From JBCBJX01 sp038522735 (GTDB lineage: Bacteria > Pseudomonadota > Alphaproteobacteria > Caulobacterales > Parvularculaceae): a DNA stretch of 44,071 nucleotides. Made by a program: the position numbers and the translations under genes. This document shows, one piece after another, positions 31,998 through 40,769 of the stretch. The stretch is taken from the NCBI GenBank assembly GCA_038522735.1, contig JBCBJX010000015.1:1-44071 (forward strand), read 5' to 3'. Position 1 is the stretch's first letter, and each line of letters begins with the position of its first letter. Below the pieces are notes generated by a model, which worked only from the letters and a program-made list of their open reading frames with translations, did no database searches and was not told where the DNA came from.

Positions 31998-33647
31998 TTA
32001 AGGGGCTTGCGGCAGAAAGCGGGCGTCGATGGTCTCGAACAGCGGGCCCAGGTGCTTTTCATAGTTCCGCCAGCGATGCGAGGACGTCGCATAAAGCGGC
32101 TGGCGCACCTGCATGTTCGACGGGGTCGCGACGCGCCGTTCGGTCTTGTGGAAGTCGAGGACCGTATCCGACCAGTCAAGGCCCGCATGGGCGACGAGGG
32201 CGCGCGAGCGCTCCGTCTGATCTGCGACGAGGGCGTCGTAATCGGCGGTGAAGATCGAGACCGGCAGGGCCTCCTGGTAGAACTCCATCAGCTCCCGATA
32301 GGCCTGATAATAGCGCCCGAGATCGCGCAGCGACCGGTTGTAGGCGTGGGAGGCGGCGAAGTCCCGCTGCCAGCACGAAAAGCACGTGTCGAACGGGTGC
32401 CGCACGCAATGGATAAAGCTCGCCTGCGGAAAGATGAGCGCGAGGAGGCCGAGAGCGATGAAATTGTGGGGCATCTTATCGGTGACCCGCGCTTTGATGC
32501 GGTCGAGGCCTTCGAGACGGGCGAGATAGCGCCAGGCGAGGGCTTCGGCGCCTGATTTCGTCAGTGAGCGGAGGGCGCGGGGGTAGATTTCATCCTTCGG
32601 AACCATCAGCGCGAGGTCGGATCGGATGTTCGCGACGTACTCAAGCTCGCCGCCCCCGTGAACGTCCGGGTGCGAGGCGAGGATCTGCTCGGTCAGGGTC
32701 GTGCCCGACCGCGGCATGCCGACGATAAAAACCGGCCGTCTGCTCCGCGATCCCCAGTCGGCGCGCTCCTCATAGAAGGCGAGGTCGACCGTGCGGCGGA
32801 TGTCGTCATGGGCTTTCAGGGTCGCCTGATGATCGTAGACGACGTCCTTGTCCTGAGCGTTCGCCCGCTCGAAGAACGAGAACGCCCGGTCGTACTCTCC
32901 GAGATCGTCGAAGATCTTGCCCGCGGCGTAACACATGGGCTTCAGGCGCTGAGGCGCCGCCTCTGCGGCGTCGATCTGTTTCAGGAGCGCATCGATCTCC
33001 GGATCGCCGGCGCGCCATTTGCGCAGGGTGGAGAGGAGCTGCCAGGCGGCGCCGTGGTCCGGGCGCGCGCCGAGCAGCCTGCGGAGAACGTCCGACGCCG
33101 CATCCCTGTCGCCGACATCGGTCCGGAGGCGCGCTTCCTCCATGTCCGCGAGCACGGAGCCGTCTTTGACGCCGCGCATGAGCCGGATCGCCGCCTCGGC
33201 GCGCCAGGACTGGCCGGACGCGCGCAGCGCCTGAACGAGATTCCCGTACGCCTCAATGAAATCGGGCTTCAGGGCGACCGCCCGCTCCAGAGCGTCGATC
33301 GCCCGCTCGTGCTGGCGGGCGCGCAGGGCTGCGTGGCCGAGATTGTTGAGGATGTTCGGGTCCTTCGGGCGCCGGCGCGCGGCGGCCTCCAGATAATCAA
33401 GGGCGGCGTCGAGCTCCTGTCGCTCGGCGCGGATGACGCCGAGGAGGTTGAGGGCGTCCGGTTGGTGCGGCGCGCGTTCGAGGACGGCGCGGTAGCCTTT
33501 CTCCGCCGCCGCGACGTCGCCCGCCTGATGGGCTTTCACCGCCGCGTCGAGATCACGCTGGATGTCGGCGAGCGCGAGGGCGTCCGGGCGCTGGGCGCCC
33601 GGTTTCAACGGCGCGCGGGGCGCGCCCTGTTGCGGCATGCGGGGCAT
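31998..33647 (-). CDS. TPR-repeat sulfotransferase
   Basis: A 549-residue two-part protein. Residues 30-270 are tetratricopeptide repeats (AEKGYRAVLERAPHQPDALNLLGVI, then NILNNLGHAALRARQ and a further degenerate set). From about 295 there is a PAPS-dependent sulfotransferase domain starting with the 5'-phosphosulfate loop VFIVGMPRSGTTLTEQIL, followed by a 3'-phosphate-binding region (CVRHPFDTCFSCW). The architecture is common in alphaproteobacteria, sometimes near polysaccharide genes, but none is adjacent here. Substrate unknown; sulfated surface glycan or protein tyrosine are both possible. Confidence 0.9.
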   Translation of the reverse strand: MPRMPQQGAPRAPLKPGAQRPDALALADIQRDLDAAVKAHQAGDVAAAEKGYRAVLERAPHQPDALNLLGVIRAERQELDAALDYLEAAARRRPKDPNILNNLGHAALRARQHERAIDALERAVALKPDFIEAYGNLVQALRASGQSWRAEAAIRLMRGVKDGSVLADMEEARLRTDVGDRDAASDVLRRLLGARPDHGAAWQLLSTLRKWRAGDPEIDALLKQIDAAEAAPQRLKPMCYAAGKIFDDLGEYDRAFSFFERANAQDKDVVYDHQATLKAHDDIRRTVDLAFYEERADWGSRSRRPVFIVGMPRSGTTLTEQILASHPDVHGGGELEYVANIRSDLALMVPKDEIYPRALRSLTKSGAEALAWRYLARLEGLDRIKARVTDKMPHNFIALGLLALIFPQASFIHCVRHPFDTCFSCWQRDFAASHAYNRSLRDLGRYYQAYRELMEFYQEALPVSIFTADYDALVADQTERSRALVAHAGLDWSDTVLDFHKTERRVATPSNMQVRQPLYATSSHRWRNYEKHLGPLFETIDARFLPQAP

Positions 33648-33715
33648 GAACCGGGTGTCGCGACGAGGCGCGGGTTCGTCAAGCGCGCTGCATCAGGGGC
33701 CGGGCGATCGCTCGG

Positions 33716-34816
33716 CTATCGCTTCATTTGGAAACTGAATTGAGTGAGAACGTCCGTACGACATGAGCGCGCGGGCGACGGCGGCTCCTCCCAGCGCCAT
33801 TGTTTCACCACCGCAAGGGCGGCCTCACCGAAAGCCCCGGGCGGGACTTCCGACAGAACCTTTGCATCGGTGACGCCTTGATCATCGACCGACATGGCGA
33901 TGAGGACCGCGCCGATCTGGCTCTTACGAGCAGCTTCATCAGGAAATCTCGGCTCTAATCGATCGGACCAACGACCGCCGCAATCGGCTGGACGGTCGGC
34001 CCAGCTTTCGAAAAGATCAGGGATGTCGGGATCGCTGGCGGGGTCCAAAGTCCATCCGCGCGTTCCCGCAAGAGAGTGTATCGCTGCGTCCCACGCCGCA
34101 ACGTCCATAACAATCTGCGAGTAATCGTACATGCTCGGCTGAGGCGGAAACAGTTTCTGGGCCTCCATGATATCGATGTGGGCCTCGTTTGCGTCCTGGG
34201 CGGAGCGTCCATGAGGCACGACTTTGGCGATAGCTCGCATAATAAGGATTTCGGCGCGTAAATCCTTGGACTCCGGCATCGTCGCTTCCAGGAATTCCAT
34301 CGCTCGATCGGCTGCGCTGGCGGCGTTCTTGTATCGCTTCGAGATGAAATAGCCGCTGGCCAATGTCAGCCATGCGCGCGACTGCTCTATAGTCGGCGGA
34401 GCGTTCAATTGCTCGACGGCCTCAAGAGCGCTCAGGAAATCCCGTCGGTCTCCTCGGCGTTTATCGCTCAAGACAAACTTTGCGTAAGCCAACATCGTCT
34501 CGAGCGCGGCGACGGGAATGCCGCCTTCGCCACGATCTGCGAACTCCTTTGCGCGAAGCAATGCAGGCTCAGCCGTCTCAGGGTCGTCGAAAACGATCAG
34601 GTTACCGTAATTGTAAGCAAGCACCGCCGTGGTCGGATCGTCGCCCAACTCCTCTTCCGCCGCCCTCCAGGCCCGCTCGGCCGCATCGACGGCGGCTGCG
34701 CGGTCGCCCCGCTCCAGCGCAGCGTTGTAGGCCTTGTAGGCGTCGAGATAATCCTGAGCGGACGCGCTCGCGATCAGCGCGAAGAGAGCCGTCGCGGCGG
34801 CGATGACGTGTCGCAT
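33716..34816 (-). CDS. Periplasmic helical-repeat protein with TonB-C-like end
   Basis: A 366-residue exported protein. The ATG at 34816 follows GGGAGGGG and begins a signal peptide (MRHVIAAATALFALIASASAQ). The next 220 or so residues are alpha-helical, TPR-like (YKAYNAALERGDRAAAVDAAERAW, NYGNLIVFDDPETAEPALLRAKEFA). The last 80 resemble a TonB C-terminal domain (PRFPDEAARKSQIGAVLIAM, then VDDQGVTDAKVLSEVPPGAF and VVKQWRWEEP). It lacks the N-terminal membrane anchor and Pro-rich spacer of true TonB, so energy coupling is unlikely. Function is unknown; such proteins are common in this bacterial group. Confidence 0.75.
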   Translation of the reverse strand: MRHVIAAATALFALIASASAQDYLDAYKAYNAALERGDRAAAVDAAERAWRAAEEELGDDPTTAVLAYNYGNLIVFDDPETAEPALLRAKEFADRGEGGIPVAALETMLAYAKFVLSDKRRGDRRDFLSALEAVEQLNAPPTIEQSRAWLTLASGYFISKRYKNAASAADRAMEFLEATMPESKDLRAEILIMRAIAKVVPHGRSAQDANEAHIDIMEAQKLFPPQPSMYDYSQIVMDVAAWDAAIHSLAGTRGWTLDPASDPDIPDLFESWADRPADCGGRWSDRLEPRFPDEAARKSQIGAVLIAMSVDDQGVTDAKVLSEVPPGAFGEAALAVVKQWRWEEPPSPARSCRTDVLTQFSFQMKR

Positions 34817-34888
34817 GAACCCCTCCCGACCGGCTCGGTCGTACGGCTGGGAGATTGCAACGCCCAACGCGGCGACGCAAACCTCGGC

Positions 34889-35992
34889 TCACGGGATCAC
34901 GGGTTCCGAGAGGTCGAGGCGCACATCTTGCTCCTCGTCGTCGCGGGATCGGGTGAGGACGATCTCCGCGGGGCGCTCGTCGATCCCGTCGCGCCGGCGC
35001 GGGCAGCCGCGCTCGAAGGCGGGCGCGCCGTCGAAGGCGGTGAGGACGTCGCCGACTTCGAGGCCGGCGTCCGCCGCGGCGCTTCCTTCGACGATGTCGA
35101 AGATTTCGAACCCTTCGTCCGTCGGCTTCATGAACGCGCCGGTTTCGCGTCTTGGGGGAGAGGTGAGGCGGCCCGGCGTCCTCTGAATGAAGCGGATGCG
35201 GCGGTTCTTGTTGTCGAGCGTGATCTCGAAGTGCTGCAGCACCTGGGCTCCGAGCAGCTGGTTGCCGGGCGTCTTCTCCGCAATCGGACGATCAAATGTC
35301 ACGTCGCCGAAGTTGAGCGAGCCGGCAAGGCGAGCGCCGACGCGCTTTTCAATGCGCTTGATGCGGATGGCGGCGCCGAGGGGCGCCGGCTCGCCGACGA
35401 CTTCGTACTTGTCCAGATCGTTGACGGCGACGGCGTTGCGGGCGCCGGAGTCGACGAGCAGCCGTTCGCGCCGGCCGCCGAGCTTCACCTTCACCCAGGG
35501 GCGCTCGTCCTTGCCCCGAGCGTTGAAGACCGTCTTCCCGTCCGGCTTCGGCAGTTCGCCGCGCCCGAGCCGTATTTCACCCGCCTCATAGTCGAGCGTT
35601 ACGAGATATGGTCCGAAGGCGTCGTAGGCGAGGAGCCCGTCGACCGGCCGGCCGAGAGCGCGGGAGATGTGATCGAATTCGCCGACCCTCGCAGGCAGCT
35701 TGTTGTAGCTGACGTCGCCCGCGCTCGCATTGCGGAAGACGGCGCGCTTGCCGACCGGCACGCGAACGCCCGAAACGCGCTCAATCGAGTCCGGATCGAC
35801 GAGCGAGCCCGACGCGCCGGTATCGTAGATGAAATCGAGGGTTCGATCGGCTTCCGGTTTGCCGCTCTCGCTCTCCAGGACGACGGAGACGATGAAGTAC
35901 GTCCCGCACATCTCGGCGGGCACGACGCCGGCCGGCTCCTCATCGAACGCGGCGGCGACGGCTAAAGCGGCGATAAACCCGATGGCGAACAT
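34889..35992 (-). CDS. Retropepsin-like aspartic protease with two DT/SG sites and a PDZ domain
   Basis: A 367-residue protein, start at 35992 after AAGGGG, with an N-terminal signal peptide (FAIGFIAALAVAAAF). It carries two aspartic-protease motifs, FIYDTGASGSLVD near residue 60 and LLVDSGARNAVAV near 190, each followed by lobe-like beta sequence. The first two-thirds therefore look like a duplicated, single-chain retropepsin fold. A PDZ domain ends the protein (FEIFDIVEGSAAADAGLEVGDVLTAFDG). It is presumably periplasmic. The target is unknown; the PDZ may recognise substrate C-termini. It is divergent from apt. Confidence 0.85.
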   Translation of the reverse strand: MFAIGFIAALAVAAAFDEEPAGVVPAEMCGTYFIVSVVLESESGKPEADRTLDFIYDTGASGSLVDPDSIERVSGVRVPVGKRAVFRNASAGDVSYNKLPARVGEFDHISRALGRPVDGLLAYDAFGPYLVTLDYEAGEIRLGRGELPKPDGKTVFNARGKDERPWVKVKLGGRRERLLVDSGARNAVAVNDLDKYEVVGEPAPLGAAIRIKRIEKRVGARLAGSLNFGDVTFDRPIAEKTPGNQLLGAQVLQHFEITLDNKNRRIRFIQRTPGRLTSPPRRETGAFMKPTDEGFEIFDIVEGSAAADAGLEVGDVLTAFDGAPAFERGCPRRRDGIDERPAEIVLTRSRDDEEQDVRLDLSEPVIP

Positions 35993-36137
35993 GGCGAACC
36001 CCTTTTCTCCTCCACTCGAAGGGCGCTCGCATGAGATCGCAAGCCCATCGGCGACGAGCCGCCCGGCGGGCGGGCCGACTTGCCGCGGCGCCGCAAACCC
36101 GCAAGAGTGCGCGCCGCCTGAAGGAAAGACGCCGCCG

Positions 36138-36665
36138 ATGAACCTCGCCGACATCATCCGCACCATCCCCGACTACCCCAAGCCCGGCATCATGTTCCGG
36201 GATGTGACGACGCTGTTCGCCGACGCCCGCGGGTTTCGGCGCGCCGTCGACGAAATGGTGCAGCCCTTTGCCGGCCGTAAGATCGACAAGGTGGCGGGCA
36301 TTGAGGCGCGGGGCTTCATTCTGGGCGGCGCCATCGCCCACCAGCTCGCAGTCGGCTTCGTTCCGGTGCGCAAGAAGGGCAAGCTGCCAGGGGCGACGAT
36401 CGCGGAGGACTACGACCTCGAATACGGGACCGACACGATCGAAATCCATCTTGACGCCCTGAAGGAGGGGGAGAAGGTTCTGGTCGTCGACGACCTGATC
36501 GCGACCGGCGGCACCGCTGCGGCCTGCATCTCTCTCGTGCGCCGCGCGAAGGCCGAGGTGATCGGCGCCTCCTTCGTGATCGACTTGCCCGATCTCGGCG
36601 GGGCGAAGAAACTCGAGGGAATGGGCGTTCCGGTCTCCAGCCTCGTCGCCTTCGACGGGGAGTAA
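36138..36665 (+). CDS. apt: Adenine phosphoribosyltransferase
   Basis: A 175-residue type I phosphoribosyltransferase that salvages adenine to AMP with PRPP. The ATG at 36138 gives the typical N-terminus (IIRTIPDYPKPGIMFRDVTTL). The PRPP loop is VLVVDDLIATGGTA, and EARGFILGGAIA and RKKGKLPG match the family. Upstream in-frame codons run into the divergent protease gene and are not family-like. The next gene, nnrU-type, starts about 40 bases later. Confidence 0.96.
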   Translation: MNLADIIRTIPDYPKPGIMFRDVTTLFADARGFRRAVDEMVQPFAGRKIDKVAGIEARGFILGGAIAHQLAVGFVPVRKKGKLPGATIAEDYDLEYGTDTIEIHLDALKEGEKVLVVDDLIATGGTAAACISLVRRAKAEVIGASFVIDLPDLGGAKKLEGMGVPVSSLVAFDGE

Positions 36666-36704
36666 GCCGGCCCGCTGAAAACAACGCCCGGGGAGGGCGA
36701 CGCC

Positions 36705-37271
36705 ATGGGTTATCTCACGCTGATCGCCGGGATCGCGATTTTCGTCGCGTCTCACATATTCACTACGCTCCGGGGGCCGCGGCAGGCGCTCATAGACCGG
36801 ATCGGCCCGCTTCCGTACAAGGCGCTTTACTCGATTGTGGCGCTGATCGGTTTTGTGCTGATCGTTCGGGGTTGGCGCCTCGCACCGGCCGATGTCCTCT
36901 ATGTGCCGCCCTTCTGGCTGACGCATGTGACCGCGTTCTTGATGTGGCCCGCCTTCGTGTTTCTCGTGGCCGCGTACGTGCCGGCCGGGAAGATCAAGGG
37001 CGCTGTGAAGCACCCGATGATCCTCGCGGTGAAGGTCTGGGCGTTCGCCCATCTTCTTGCGAACGGCGAGGTCGCATCGCTTATCCTGTTCGTCTCCTTC
37101 CTCGCCTGGGCCGTGTACGACCGGATCTCCCTGAAGCGCCGCGGCGACGACGGGCCGGGCATGGGGCCGGCGCGCAACGACTTCATCGCGGCGGCCGTCG
37201 GAACGGTCGCCTACGCCGTCTTCGCCGTCTGGCTCCACCCGATCCTCATCGGCGTCGCGGCGGTCGGCTGA
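36705..37271 (+). CDS. NnrU family membrane protein
   Basis: A 188-residue membrane protein with about five hydrophobic segments (YLTLIAGIAIFVASHIF, YSIVALIGFVLIVRGW, AFLMWPAFVFLVAAYVP, ASLILFVSFLAWAVYD and the C-terminal AVGTVAYAVFAVWLHPILIG). The GPLPYKALYSIVALIG and KHPMILAVKVWAFAHLLANG patterns are typical of NnrU. The family was named from denitrification loci but is widespread in bacteria without that pathway, and no nitrite or nitric oxide reductase is nearby. The ribosome-binding site is GGGGAGGG, and its stop overlaps the panB start (TGATG), so the two are translationally coupled. Confidence 0.9.
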   Translation: MGYLTLIAGIAIFVASHIFTTLRGPRQALIDRIGPLPYKALYSIVALIGFVLIVRGWRLAPADVLYVPPFWLTHVTAFLMWPAFVFLVAAYVPAGKIKGAVKHPMILAVKVWAFAHLLANGEVASLILFVSFLAWAVYDRISLKRRGDDGPGMGPARNDFIAAAVGTVAYAVFAVWLHPILIGVAAVG

Positions 37272-38089
37272 TGTCGGCGCAGTCGCGATCCCGCCGCGTC
37301 ACGACGGCCGACATCCGCGCGCGGAAGGCCAGCGAGCCCGTCGTCTGCCTCACCGCCTACAACGCGCCGACGGCGGCGCTCCTCGATCCGCACTGCGACC
37401 TCCTGCTTGTCGGGGACTCCGTCGGCATGGTCGTGCACGGGCTGACGTCGACCGTCGGCGTGACGCTTGAGATGATGATCCTACACGGTCGGGCGGTGAT
37501 GCGCGGCGCGCCCTCGGCGCTGGTCGTCGTCGATTTGCCCTTCGGCGCCTACGAGGCGAGCCCGCAGAAAGCCTTCGAAAGCGCCTCGCGGGTGATGATC
37601 GAAACCGGCTGCCAGGCGGTGAAGATCGAAAGCGGCGTCTACGCCGCGGAGACCGTCGCCTATCTCGTCGCCCGAGGCGTGCCGGTGATGGCCCATGTCG
37701 GCCTTCGTCCGCAGGCGGTGCACGTTTCCGGCGGCTTCAAGGCGAAAGGCCGCGACGACGCCGAGCGGGCCGCCGTGATCGCCGAGGCGAAGGCTGCTGA
37801 CGAAGCCGGCGCCTTTGCGATCGTCGTCGAGGGGGTCGCCGAGCCCCTCGCGGCGGAGATCACGAAGGCGGTCGCCGCGCCGACCATCGGCATCGGCGCC
37901 TCCGCCGCCTGCGACGGCCAGATCCTCGTCACCGACGACATGCTCGGCCTCTTCGATTGGACCCCGAAATTCGTGAAGCGCTATGCGGATCTGAAGGCGG
38001 TCGTCTCAGAAGCCGCCGAGCAGTATGCGGACGAGGTGAAGCGCCGCGCTTTCCCGGCGGCGGAGCATACGTACAAGTTTAACAAGTGA
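37271..38089 (+). CDS. panB: 3-methyl-2-oxobutanoate hydroxymethyltransferase
   Basis: A 272-residue ketopantoate synthase, which adds a hydroxymethyl group from methylenetetrahydrofolate to 2-oxoisovalerate in pantothenate and CoA synthesis. The TIM-barrel signatures are VCLTAYNAPTAALLD, LLLVGDSVGMVVHG, KIESGVYAAETV and IGIGASAACDGQILVTDDM; the catalytic Glu lies in AIVVEGV. The ATG at 37271 overlaps the preceding stop by one base; longer in-frame extensions lie inside the nnrU-type gene. No panC is adjacent. Confidence 0.96.
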   Translation: MSAQSRSRRVTTADIRARKASEPVVCLTAYNAPTAALLDPHCDLLLVGDSVGMVVHGLTSTVGVTLEMMILHGRAVMRGAPSALVVVDLPFGAYEASPQKAFESASRVMIETGCQAVKIESGVYAAETVAYLVARGVPVMAHVGLRPQAVHVSGGFKAKGRDDAERAAVIAEAKAADEAGAFAIVVEGVAEPLAAEITKAVAAPTIGIGASAACDGQILVTDDMLGLFDWTPKFVKRYADLKAVVSEAAEQYADEVKRRAFPAAEHTYKFNK

Positions 38090-38562
38090 CGCCGGTCGTT
38101 CGGCGGACGAGGCCGGGCGACGCGCCGGCGCTCTGCGACGTATTCAGACGATCGATCGAAGAACTCGGCGCGCGCGACTACTCCGCCGAGCAAGTCCGCG
38201 CGTGGACCTCTCGCGTGCCGACGCCTGAAGGCATGGAGGCGGTGAACGCCGACGGCCGCGTCGTCCTCGTCGCCGTCGATACGCAGGACGCGCCGTTCGG
38301 ATTTATGGATCTGGAGGCGGACGGACATATCGACCGGCTTTACCGCGCCCCAGACGCGCCTCGCGGTGTTGCGGACGCGCTCCTCGAAGCGGTCCTGGCG
38401 CAGGCGCGCTGCAGCGGAATAGGTCGGCTGCACGTTGAGGCGAGCGAAGCGGCGCGCCGTTTTTTCGAGCGCCATGGATTCCGAACGGTTGGCCGTCGCG
38501 ACTTCACGCTCTGCGGCGTGGCGATCCACAACTATGCGATGGAGCGGCCGATCGACGACTGA
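38086..38562 (+). CDS. GNAT family N-acetyltransferase
   Basis: A 158-residue acetyltransferase starting with a GTG that overlaps the panB stop (GTGA), so it is translationally coupled. The GNAT fold is seen in VVRRTRPGDAPALCDVF, the central GFMDLEADGHIDRLYRAP strand pair, the acetyl-CoA-binding GVADALLEAVLAQARCSG region and RFFERHGFRTVGR near the end. The FMDLEADGHIDRLYV-like central motif resembles the YafP/ElaA-type GNATs. Substrate unknown. Confidence 0.85.
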   Translation: MTPVVRRTRPGDAPALCDVFRRSIEELGARDYSAEQVRAWTSRVPTPEGMEAVNADGRVVLVAVDTQDAPFGFMDLEADGHIDRLYRAPDAPRGVADALLEAVLAQARCSGIGRLHVEASEAARRFFERHGFRTVGRRDFTLCGVAIHNYAMERPIDD

Positions 38563-38623
38563 AACGCCCCGTGGACGTGCGCGCCCAGCCGGGCCATCGT
38601 CTTTCGCAAACGGGAGGGCTGTC

Positions 38624-40729
38624 ATGCGTTGGCTGGTTTTGGGCTCCGCGGCGGCGATGCTCGCCGCGTGCGGCGGCGGTGAGGAACGGGCGCTGCGGGA
38701 CGCCGTCGAGGCGGCGCCGATCTATGATTATGAGATCGTCCGCGACGAATGGGGCGTTCCGACCTCCCGCGGCGCGACCGACGCGGCCGCCGCCTACGGC
38801 TTCGCCGTCGCCCACGCCCAGGACGATTTCCCGACGATCCAGAGCACCGTGTTCGCCGCCAAGGGCGCGGCCGGGCTTTTCGCCGGCGAGGACGGCGCGA
38901 TCTCCGACTATTTTCGCTATCTGACAGGCGTCGAGGAAACGCTCTCGGCGTATGAGGAGATGGTGTCCGAGGACGTCCAGGCGGTGCTGAAGGGGTATGC
39001 GGACGGCCTCAACGCCTACGCGCTTTCGAACCCGAAAGAGCGCGTCAAGGGCGCATGGCCGGTGACGGAGGAGGACGTCGCCGCAGGCTTCGTGCTGACC
39101 TCGCCATTTTTCTACGGCCTCGACGACGAGATCGGACGCCTGGCGGGCGGGGCCTATGATCCCTGCACGCCGCAACAGCTCGGCGCCGCGGAGATCGAAA
39201 AGCCGCTTCTCGGCTCTAACGGCTTCGCGGTCTCGCCCCGCGGCTCCGACGACGGCTCGACCATGCTGATCGTGAATTCCCACCAGCCCTTCGAGGGACC
39301 GCTCGCCTGGTACGAGGCGCGGATTGAAAGCGCGCAGGGCTGGGCCCTCGGCGGCGGGACGTTCCCGGGCGCGCCGTTCCCGCTCGTCGGCTACAATCCG
39401 GATTTCGCCTTCGCCGCGACGGTGAACCGGCCGGATCTCATCGACCACTACCGGCTCGTCGTCGACGCCGACCGTCCGGACCAGTACTTCTTCGACGGCG
39501 CTTGGCGGGATTTCGAAGAACAGCGCGTCACGCTCCGCGTGAAGAAGGGCCCTGTCGCCATCCCGGTGAACCGGACGATCCGGTATTCCGTCCACGGTCC
39601 CGTCTTCGAGACGCCGGGCGGCCCCGTCGCGATCTCCTTCGCCAGGGGGACCGTTCAGTCGGCCGAGCAGTTCTTCCGTCTCGGCAAGTCGCGCTCGGTC
39701 GATGAATTCCTCGACGCCATGGGCCTGCAGGGCTTCGTGTCTTTCAACTACATCATCGCCGACCGGACGGGCGATATCGGGTTCTTCTACAACGCCTCGA
39801 TTCCGAAGCGTCCGGAAGGATACGATGGGAAAGGCTGCGCGCCCGGCGACGACCCCGCGATGCTCTGGGACGGCTTCCTGCCGGCCGACATCAATCCGAA
39901 GGTGATCGATCCGCCCTCCGGGTGGGTTTATTCGGCGAACGCGACGCCGTTCTCCGCGACGGACCCTGCGGACGATCTTGATCCGGAAGACTTCCCAGCA
40001 TCCTACGGGCTTGAGCCGCCGACGAAGCAGACCAACCGCTCGCTCCGCGCCGTCGAACTTCTGCGCGCCGCACGGCCGATCTCGCCGGAGGAGCTGGAGG
40101 CGGCGAAGTTCGACATCACCTATTCGCAGTCCCACGGTATGCGGACGATGGTCGATACGGTGATCGCCGCCGCTGAAACCGATCCGGAGCTTCAGCCGAT
40201 CGCCGAGGTGCTCGCCCGCTGGGACTTCACCGCCCGTCGCGACAGTCGTGAGGCGCTGCTCGCCCAGGCGATCTATCTGCCCATCGGAACCGCCATCCAC
40301 TTCGACAGGCCGGTTCCGGACACGATCGAAACAGCAAAGGAGCGCGCCGCCTGGGTGAAGTCGCGGTTCGGCCGGCTCGACCCGCGCCTCGGCGACGTAC
40401 TCACCCACCGCCGCGGCGATCTCTCTTTCGAGACCGATGGCGGCCGCGACACCCTGCGCGCGGTCACCTGGGGCGACGCGAACGACGGCGACCTTCGAAC
40501 CGTTCACGGCGACGGTTTCATGGCCTTCGTGCGCTGGGACGCCGAAGGCGCGCAATCGGTGCGCGTGATACACCAATACGGGGCGGCGGTCGGCCGCCCT
40601 GAAAACCCTCACTTCGCGGACCAGGCCGCGCTCTGGGCGCGACAGGAATGGAGAAACGCGCCGATTCCCGTCGCACGGGGTCCAGAATCCAACCTCCGCG
40701 CGGTTGGCGAAGACGTTAACGAGCGGTAA
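38624..40729 (+). CDS. Penicillin acylase family lipoprotein
   Basis: A 701-residue Ntn-hydrolase precursor. The ATG at 38624 follows GGGAGGG and opens a lipoprotein signal (LGSAAAMLAAC, lipidated Cys at about residue 16). The alpha-chain part shows VRDEWGVPTSRG and AYGFAVAHAQDDF, as in acyl-homoserine-lactone and penicillin acylases. The predicted autocleavage and nucleophile is the Ser in LLGSNGFAVSPRGS near residue 200, with VNSHQPF following. The C-terminal part contains a QSHGMRT segment and YGAAVGRPENPHFADQ. Members hydrolyse penicillins, acyl-homoserine lactones or other amides; the substrate cannot be told. It is probably outer-membrane anchored. Confidence 0.88.
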   Translation: MRWLVLGSAAAMLAACGGGEERALRDAVEAAPIYDYEIVRDEWGVPTSRGATDAAAAYGFAVAHAQDDFPTIQSTVFAAKGAAGLFAGEDGAISDYFRYLTGVEETLSAYEEMVSEDVQAVLKGYADGLNAYALSNPKERVKGAWPVTEEDVAAGFVLTSPFFYGLDDEIGRLAGGAYDPCTPQQLGAAEIEKPLLGSNGFAVSPRGSDDGSTMLIVNSHQPFEGPLAWYEARIESAQGWALGGGTFPGAPFPLVGYNPDFAFAATVNRPDLIDHYRLVVDADRPDQYFFDGAWRDFEEQRVTLRVKKGPVAIPVNRTIRYSVHGPVFETPGGPVAISFARGTVQSAEQFFRLGKSRSVDEFLDAMGLQGFVSFNYIIADRTGDIGFFYNASIPKRPEGYDGKGCAPGDDPAMLWDGFLPADINPKVIDPPSGWVYSANATPFSATDPADDLDPEDFPASYGLEPPTKQTNRSLRAVELLRAARPISPEELEAAKFDITYSQSHGMRTMVDTVIAAAETDPELQPIAEVLARWDFTARRDSREALLAQAIYLPIGTAIHFDRPVPDTIETAKERAAWVKSRFGRLDPRLGDVLTHRRGDLSFETDGGRDTLRAVTWGDANDGDLRTVHGDGFMAFVRWDAEGAQSVRVIHQYGAAVGRPENPHFADQAALWARQEWRNAPIPVARGPESNLRAVGEDVNER

Positions 40730-40769
40730 ATTCCGCTCGACCGACGGGGTCCGCCATCAGGGGGTACTA

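Noticed and set aside
34409..35965. A 518-codon plus-strand frame spanning two minus-strand genes
   Set aside because: It crosses a gene boundary opposite the TonB-C-like and aspartic protease genes, both supported by signal peptides and ribosome-binding sites.
38504..40612. A 702-codon open frame on the minus strand opposite the acylase gene
   Set aside because: It mirrors the acylase codons in high-GC DNA. Its product is rich in Arg, Val, Asp and Gly without domain motifs, while the plus strand has clear family signatures.
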